Source of the DNA: CAYYVJ01 sp964475115
GTDB lineage: Bacteria; Bacillota; Clostridia; Lachnospirales; Lachnospiraceae
Direction: 5' to 3'
DNA length: 9,332 nt
Assembly: GCA_964475115.1 (NCBI GenBank)
Contig: CAYYVJ010000077.1
Span: 1-9,332, forward strand
Shown: positions 5,733 to 9,332 of the stretch, piece by piece
Numbering within the stretch: the stretch's first letter is position 1
How the letters are laid out: each line of letters starts with the position of its first letter
Position numbers and translations under genes: made by a program
Notes under the pieces: model-generated
Told to the model about the DNA's origin: nothing
The model's database searches: none
The model's input: the letters and a program-made list of their open reading frames with translations, nothing else

Positions 5733-5999
5733 GTCCGTGCAGCCGGGGAGATAGCGGTGCCCTGTACCTGCAATCCGCTTTAGCAGGGGTGATGTTTGGC
5801 CTAGGGTCTTGTCTTGTAGGGCAGCCCTTTATAAGTGGCGTTGACGTTTGGGTCTTACGCAATAGAAATTTATGAATCGTGTCAGGTCAGGAATGAAGCA
5901 GCACTAAGTAAAACCTTCTATGTGCCGTAAGGCAACCTAGACTGAGCAAACTGTAAAGGTAACGCTTATGAGCGGAATTCGAAGCCGGGCGCACGGATT
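5733..5999 (+). ncRNA. ffs: Signal recognition particle RNA, large Firmicutes type (scRNA)
   Basis: The RNA core of the signal recognition particle, which binds Ffh and directs ribosomes making membrane and secreted proteins to the Sec machinery. The ends pair: GTCCGTGC (5733-5740) with GCACGGAT (5991-5998). The 5' Alu-domain sequence matches B. subtilis scRNA closely (GCGGTGCCCTGTACCTGCA from 5754). The central part has GTTGACGTTTGGGTC (about 5840) and the S-domain helix 8 with its GGAA tetraloop at 5890-5893 in the Ffh-binding GGTCAGGAATGAAGCAGCA. B. subtilis closes this tetraloop with C-G pairs. Here the closing pair is A-U (A5889 with T5894), a compensatory change that keeps the stem. Length is about 267 bases, near the 271 of B. 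subtilis. The location between tadA and dnaX is the conserved Firmicutes position. Confidence 0.97.
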
Positions 6000-6024
6000 T
6001 AAAAAAATATGAGTAGTATCAGAT

Positions 6025-6046
6025 GTCATCTTCGGATGGCTTTTTT
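6025..6046 (+). terminator. Intrinsic terminator of the SRP RNA gene (UUCG loop)
   Basis: GTCATC (6025-6030) and GATGGC (6035-6040) form a six-pair stem with one U-G pair and a TTCG tetraloop closed by C-G, followed by TTTTTT (6041-6046). It ends the SRP RNA precursor about 25 bases past the mature 3' end. Confidence 0.88.
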
Positions 6047-6055
6047 ATATTACCC

Positions 6056-6085
6056 TTGAGGTTTAATCGCTGAATGTGATATAAT
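6056..6085 (+). promoter_or_regulatory. Probable dnaX-ybaB promoter
   Basis: TATAAT at 6080-6085 has an upstream TG (6077-6078, extended -10) and TTGAGG at 6056-6061 as the -35, with an 18-base spacer. It follows the SRP terminator, so dnaX appears to be transcribed independently, with a leader of about 35 bases. Confidence 0.75.
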
Positions 6086-6125
6086 ACAAAAAGTAATATT
6101 TGCTAAAAAGATTGGAAGTGTAAAA

Positions 6126-7685
6126 ATGTCTTATACTGCATTATATAGAAAATGGCGCCCTGATAAATTTGAAGATGTTAAAGGGCAAGATCATATTGTT
6201 ACCACCTTAAAAAATCAGATTAAAGCAGATAGGATAGGGCATGCCTATCTTTTTTGTGGGACGAGGGGAACGGGTAAAACTTCCGTAGCAAAAATTCTTG
6301 CAAAAGCGGTTAATTGTGAAAGTCCTATAGATGGTAGTCCATGTAATGAATGTACTTCGTGTAAAAATGTTCAAGCAGGGGTTTCTATGAATGTGCTTGA
6401 AATAGATGCGGCTTCAAATAATGGTGTAGATAATATTCGAGAAATCAGAGAAGAGGTTGCTTATTCTCCTACAGAAGGTAGATTTAAAGTGTACATTATC
6501 GATGAGGTACATATGCTATCGATTGGAGCGTTTAATGCACTTCTAAAGACACTGGAAGAACCTCCAGCATATGTTATCTTCATCTTGGCAACGACGGAAG
6601 CTCATAAGCTTCCAATTACGATTTTGTCTAGATGTCAGAGGTATGATTTCAAAAGAATATCTGTGGATGTTATTGCCGATCGCTTAAAAGAACTTATAGA
6701 AACAGAAAAAGTAGAAGCTGAAGAAAAGGCCATCTTATATATTGCAAAGGCGGCAGATGGAGCATTAAGAGATGCAATTAGTTTGTTGGATCAATGCTTG
6801 GCTTTTTATATGGGCCAAAAGCTGACCTATGATAAAGTGCTAGAAGTTCTAGGAGCTGTCGATACAGAGGTTTTTAGTAAGTTACTTAGAAAGATTATAG
6901 AAAATGATGCCCTTGGAAGTATCAAACAATTAGAAGAATTAATTATGAATGGACGAGATCTTTCACAATTTACAATGGATTTCACATGGTATATGAGAAA
7001 TCTTCTTCTAGTACAGACGTCATCAAATGATGTTGAAGATATTTTGGATGTTTCAAAGGAAAATTATATTGCACTTAAAGAAGAGGCACAGATGATAGAT
7101 TCAGACACTCTAATGCGTTATATTAGAATCTTTTCGGAATTATCTGGGCAGATTCGATATTCTACCCAAAAGAGGGTATTGATAGAGATTGCATTAATAA
7201 AACTTACAAAACCGGCTATGGAGGAGAACCTAGAATCAGTGCTGAATAGATTAGCTCAGATAGAAAAACAATTAGAATCAGGAGTTAGCTTTTCCAGAGC
7301 GAATCAAGCCCCTATAGAAAATGTAGTGGAAAAGCAAGAGCTGCATAAGGAGGTATTGCCAATTGCAGTACCAAAAGATGTTCAAGATGCAGTGAATGCA
7401 ATGGCAGAAATTGTAAAGGGGTTGGATCAACCCATGAAGAACTATATTAAGCAATCTAGATATCAAGCTGGAGGAAGCAATCGGTTATTGATTTTTACAA
7501 GTGATCAAATTGCAGAAGGTTATTTAAATAACCCAGAAAGAAAAGAGCGATTAGGAGAAATGATATCCAACTTACTTCGGAAGTCTATAGAAGTAGACGT
7601 GAAATTAATGAGTGAGGAAGAAAAAGTAGATAATATTTTTATACAAGCACAAGAAAAAATAAATATGGAAATTGAAATAGAATAG
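6126..7685 (+). CDS. dnaX: DNA polymerase III subunit tau/gamma
   Basis: DnaX is the motor of the clamp loader that places the sliding clamp on DNA, and tau links the polymerases in the replisome. The 519-residue protein has SYTALYRKWRPDKFEDVKGQ at the N-terminus, Walker A GTRGTGKTS (45-53), a zinc module with C64, C73, C76 and C79, and Walker B IIDEVHML (124-131). Sensor 1 ATTE is near 155-158 and the SRC arginine-finger motif at 168-170. The AAA+ lid and collar domain follow, and then a C-terminal tail shorter than E. coli tau (643 residues), usual for Firmicutes. No A_AAA_AAG slippery heptamer is seen in frame, so there is no sign of programmed frameshifting to gamma. The SD is weak (GGAAG, 9 bases from ATG 6126). 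ybaB follows after 15 bases. Confidence 0.98.
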   Translation: MSYTALYRKWRPDKFEDVKGQDHIVTTLKNQIKADRIGHAYLFCGTRGTGKTSVAKILAKAVNCESPIDGSPCNECTSCKNVQAGVSMNVLEIDAASNNGVDNIREIREEVAYSPTEGRFKVYIIDEVHMLSIGAFNALLKTLEEPPAYVIFILATTEAHKLPITILSRCQRYDFKRISVDVIADRLKELIETEKVEAEEKAILYIAKAADGALRDAISLLDQCLAFYMGQKLTYDKVLEVLGAVDTEVFSKLLRKIIENDALGSIKQLEELIMNGRDLSQFTMDFTWYMRNLLLVQTSSNDVEDILDVSKENYIALKEEAQMIDSDTLMRYIRIFSELSGQIRYSTQKRVLIEIALIKLTKPAMEENLESVLNRLAQIEKQLESGVSFSRANQAPIENVVEKQELHKEVLPIAVPKDVQDAVNAMAEIVKGLDQPMKNYIKQSRYQAGGSNRLLIFTSDQIAEGYLNNPERKERLGEMISNLLRKSIEVDVKLMSEEEKVDNIFIQAQEKINMEIEIE

Positions 7686-7700
7686 GAAGGAGAAATAAAT

Positions 7701-8054
7701 ATGGCAAAGCGTGGAGGATTTTCAGGAGGAATGCCTGGAAATATGAATAATTTAATGAAACAAGCTCAGAAGATGCAAAAGCAAATGGAGGAAACAACAA
7801 AAGAGCTTGAAACAAAGGAATTTACAGCTGCAGCAGGTGGTGGAGCTGTTGAAGTAACTGTTTCTGGTAAGAAGGAAGTAGTAAAAGTGAAGCTTGCACA
7901 AGAAGTAGTAGATCCAGACGACATCGAAATGTTAGAGGATTTGATTGTAGCAGCGACTAACGAGGCATTAAGACAAATGGAAGAAAGTTCTGCAGCATCT
8001 ATGTCTAAAATAACAGGTGGATTAGGTGGCATGGGCGGAGGATTCCCTTTTTAA
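7701..8054 (+). CDS. YbaB/EbfC family nucleoid-associated protein
   Basis: A small dimeric DNA-binding protein of the YbaB/EbfC family (YaaK in B. subtilis), bound to the nucleoid; its exact role is unsettled. The 117 residues show the family core: NNLMKQAQKMQKQMEETTKEL (about 16-36, the first helix; read here as two overlapping parts of one helix), FTAAAGGGAVEVTVSGKKEV, a beta-hairpin, and VDPDDIEMLEDLIVAATNEAL. Glycine- and methionine-rich ends (GGFSGGMPGNM and GGLGGMGGGFPF) are typical. A strong SD, GGAAGGAG, lies before ATG 7701. It is 15 bases after dnaX and surely co-transcribed. recR, usually next, is displaced by about 1.25 kb. Confidence 0.95.
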   Translation: MAKRGGFSGGMPGNMNNLMKQAQKMQKQMEETTKELETKEFTAAAGGGAVEVTVSGKKEVVKVKLAQEVVDPDDIEMLEDLIVAATNEALRQMEESSAASMSKITGGLGGMGGGFPF

Positions 8055-8071
8055 ATTAAATAACAAAGAGT

Positions 8072-8088
8072 TGCGCTTATTAAGCGCA
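8072..8088. other. Hairpin after ybaB
   Basis: TGCGCTT (8072-8078) pairs perfectly with AAGCGCA (8082-8088) around a three-base loop. No T-run follows on the plus strand, so it is not a classical terminator. It may protect the 3' end of the dnaX-ybaB message or stop it inefficiently. Confidence 0.55.
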
Positions 8089-8105
8089 GACGATTAAAAT
8101 AAACA

Positions 8106-8129
8106 AACCGGGAATTAATCTTCCCGGTT
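8106..8129 (-). terminator. Terminator hairpin overlapping the end of the small GNAT gene
   Basis: AACCGGGAA (8106-8114) and TTCCCGGTT (8121-8129) form a perfect nine-pair stem with a six-base loop. On the minus strand a T-rich tail (TGTTTATTTTAA) follows, so it ends the GNAT transcript. The first arm encodes the gene's Asn-Arg-Glu, and the loop holds the last Asp codon and the stop. On the plus strand no T-run follows. Confidence 0.75.
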
Positions 8130-8414
8130 AGCTAATATGTCAGAATATTCATCATTTTTTTCAAACCAACTAATCGCATAAGAACAAGTTAAAATAGCTT
8201 TTTTATTTTCTTCTCTAAGCTTTTTTGCAACAGCTACCATGAGTTGTCCAGCAACTCCTTGTCCGCGAAGAGAATTGTCTACGAAAGTATGGTTTATATT
8301 TACAGTATTATTAGATGTCATGGTGTCAGAGATACTTGGGAAAGTAACTTCTGCAATCACTTTGTTGTTTTCATCGGTTCTATAAATCCGATTTGATTCA
8401 TATATAAAATCCAT
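8115..8414 (-). CDS. Small GNAT-like acetyltransferase (YjdJ/NATD1-type)
   Basis: A 99-residue protein that looks like the minimal GNAT-fold family related to YjdJ and NATD1 (Pfam Acetyltransf_CG type). INHTFVDNSLRGQGVAGQL carries the acetyl-CoA loop R50-G-Q-G-V-A, and CSYAISWFEKNDEYSDIL (77-94) is the family's C-terminal signature. Such proteins are about 90-100 residues, so this one is complete. Substrate is unknown. The SD AAAGGAG is seven bases before ATG 8414. It faces dnaX-ybaB tail to tail and is divergent from ogg with a 68-base spacer. It separates ybaB from recR, so it was probably inserted together with ogg. Confidence 0.88.
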   Translation of the reverse strand: MDFIYESNRIYRTDENNKVIAEVTFPSISDTMTSNNTVNINHTFVDNSLRGQGVAGQLMVAVAKKLREENKKAILTCSYAISWFEKNDEYSDILANRED

Positions 8415-8434
8415 TCGATCATCTCCTTTGGTTT

Positions 8435-8463
8435 ATTATATATTATCTTTTCCTGATATGCAA
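8435..8463 (-). promoter_or_regulatory. Possible promoter of the small GNAT gene
   Basis: On the minus strand TATAAT (8435-8440) has TTGCAT (8458-8463) 17 bases upstream; only three of six -35 positions match. The start near 8428 would give a very short leader that runs into the SD. No convincing plus-strand promoter for ogg is seen in the same 68 bases. Confidence 0.45.
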
Positions 8464-8482
8464 TGAAAGGAATTGTTGTAAA

Positions 8483-9298
8483 ATGATAGAAAAAAGAATT
8501 ACAAATTTTGACCTAAAAATGATTGAAGAGAGTGGCCAATGCTTTCGAATGAAGGAGATTGCAGATAACAAATATTGTTTGATAGCCATGAATCATTATT
8601 TGGAAATAGAGAAAATAGATTTGGAGACATTTCGATTTTCTTGTTCTCAAGGAGAATTCAATTCTATTTGGGAGGAATATTTTGATTTAAAAACGGACTA
8701 TTCAAAGTTTGCAACTAGTGTAGATCCTGAGGATGAATTTTTGATAGAAGCGGTTAAATATGGTTCTGGAATCCGAATTTTAAAACAAGAAGTATGGGAA
8801 ATGATTGTAACATTTATTATTTCTCAGAGAAAGTCCATACCAAGTATTAAAAATATAGTAGAGCGCTTGTGCGTAAAGTATGGTGAAAAAAAAGAAAGCC
8901 ATGGGATTATTTACCACACATTTCCATCTTATCAAGTGTTGGGAGAATTAGAATTAGAAGACTTTCAAGGTTTAAGTATGGGATATCGTGATAAGTACAT
9001 ATTAAAAGCTGCAAAAGATTTTTTGTATGGAGAAATAGAGATAGAGTATTTAAAAAATGCAAATTATGAAGATGCCTTTCAAGCGTTATCAAATCTTTAT
9101 GGTGTAGGTACGAAAGTAGCCAACTGTGTTTTGCTATTTGGTCTATATCATATTGATGCATTTCCGATTGATACTTGGATACAGCGTATTATAAATGTGA
9201 TTTATGAAGGAAATTTCCCTAGAGAGAAATACAAAGGGTATGAAGGAATTATTCAACAATACATGTTCTATTACGCAAGAGGAATTAACTTGAAATAA
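8483..9298 (+). CDS. ogg: 8-oxoguanine DNA glycosylase/AP lyase, OGG1 type
   Basis: This enzyme excises 8-oxoguanine opposite C in base excision repair and cuts at the abasic site. The 271-residue protein has the OGG1-like N-terminal domain with SGQCFRM (17-23; compare GQ[SC]FRW in OGG1). The helix-hairpin-helix GPD domain carries LYGVGTKVANC (205-215), where K211 is the catalytic lysine, and FPIDTW (227-232), where D230 is the conserved aspartate. SQRKSIPSIKNIVERLC (114-130) matches the SSNNNIARI region of OGG1. The complete active site suggests a working bifunctional enzyme; OGG1-type rather than MutM-type glycosylases are known from Clostridium. ATG 8483 has AAAGGA about 11 bases upstream, a little far. 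The SD of the presumed recR begins at its stop, so the two are probably co-transcribed. Confidence 0.93.
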   Translation: MIEKRITNFDLKMIEESGQCFRMKEIADNKYCLIAMNHYLEIEKIDLETFRFSCSQGEFNSIWEEYFDLKTDYSKFATSVDPEDEFLIEAVKYGSGIRILKQEVWEMIVTFIISQRKSIPSIKNIVERLCVKYGEKKESHGIIYHTFPSYQVLGELELEDFQGLSMGYRDKYILKAAKDFLYGEIEIEYLKNANYEDAFQALSNLYGVGTKVANCVLLFGLYHIDAFPIDTWIQRIINVIYEGNFPREKYKGYEGIIQQYMFYYARGINLK

Positions 9299-9303
9299 AG
9301 GAG
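9297..9303 (+). promoter_or_regulatory. SD that fixes the GTG start of the downstream gene
   Basis: AAAGGAG overlaps the ogg stop codon. It is 8 bases from GTG 9312 but only 3 from the out-of-frame ATG 9307, which favours the GTG as the start. Confidence 0.75.
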
Positions 9304-9311
9304 CAAATGCA

Positions 9312-9332
9312 GTGGATTATTATAGTGGTCAA
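9312..9332 (+). CDS. recR: Probable recombination protein RecR, first seven codons only
   Basis: From GTG 9312 the frame reads MDYYSGQ to the window edge, matching the start of clostridial RecR proteins (M-[DE]-YYS-x-Q followed by a helix) as I recall them. recR is also the gene expected after dnaX and ybaB. RecR works with RecO and RecF to load RecA at gaps. Seven residues cannot prove identity, so this rests on the match plus context. Confidence 0.7.

Noticed and set aside
5733..5999. A riboswitch or T-box upstream of dnaX
   Set aside because: The Alu and helix 8 sequences identify it as SRP RNA, with its own promoter and terminator ahead of dnaX.
7600..7680. A programmed frameshift site in dnaX
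   Set aside because: A-rich stretches occur (for example GAAAAAG), but none forms A_AAA_AAG in the reading frame, and no stem follows at the right distance.
9307..9332. A gene starting at ATG 9307
   Set aside because: The SD is too close (3 bases), and the peptide MQWIIIVV matches nothing expected, whereas GTG 9312 gives a RecR-like start.

Overview
The window looks like a chromosomal piece of a low-G+C Gram-positive bacterium of the class Clostridia, most likely a Lachnospiraceae-type organism. Three things support this. The coding sequence is AT-rich. The SRP RNA is the large Firmicutes form with an Alu domain. Two gene blocks correspond to the B. subtilis origin-proximal clusters metS-tatD-ksgA and tadA-scr-dnaX-yaaK-recR. 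The sequence is draft quality, with two runs of exactly 100 N (1618-1717 and 3250-3349).

Left block (1-3861, + strand): the 3' part of metG (methionyl-tRNA synthetase), tatD (metal-dependent DNase, interrupted by the first gap), rsmA (16S rRNA dimethyladenosine transferase), then an uncharacterised two-domain protein with a charged hexapeptide-repeat linker, interrupted by the second gap. rnmV (RNase M5), which often lies between tatD and rsmA in Firmicutes, is absent. The hypothetical gene starts with TTG at the foot of a strong hairpin that contains its Shine-Dalgarno sequence.

Middle block (3831-5079, - strand): a radical SAM activase of the NrdG/PflA type followed, one base after its stop, by a RimJ/RimL-like GNAT acetyltransferase. 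The GNAT 3' end overlaps the hypothetical gene tail to tail by 31 bp.

Right block (5219-9332, mostly +): tadA (tRNA adenosine deaminase), the SRP RNA gene ffs with a near-consensus promoter lying over the end of tadA and a UUCG-loop terminator, dnaX (polymerase III tau/gamma) and ybaB/ebfC. Then come a small minus-strand GNAT-like gene and an OGG1-type 8-oxoguanine glycosylase, and finally the first seven codons of what looks like recR, with a GTG start, at the window edge. The usual dnaX-ybaB-recR series therefore appears to be split by a GNAT/ogg insertion.

Most genes serve translation (metG, rsmA, tadA), protein targeting (ffs) or DNA replication and repair (dnaX, ybaB, ogg, recR, tatD). 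I see no mobile element, CRISPR array, tRNA or rRNA. The best candidate for something undescribed is the repeat-linker protein after rsmA with its hairpin-masked start. The 55-base sequence duplicated exactly at its gap shows that the gap is an assembly break at a repeat.
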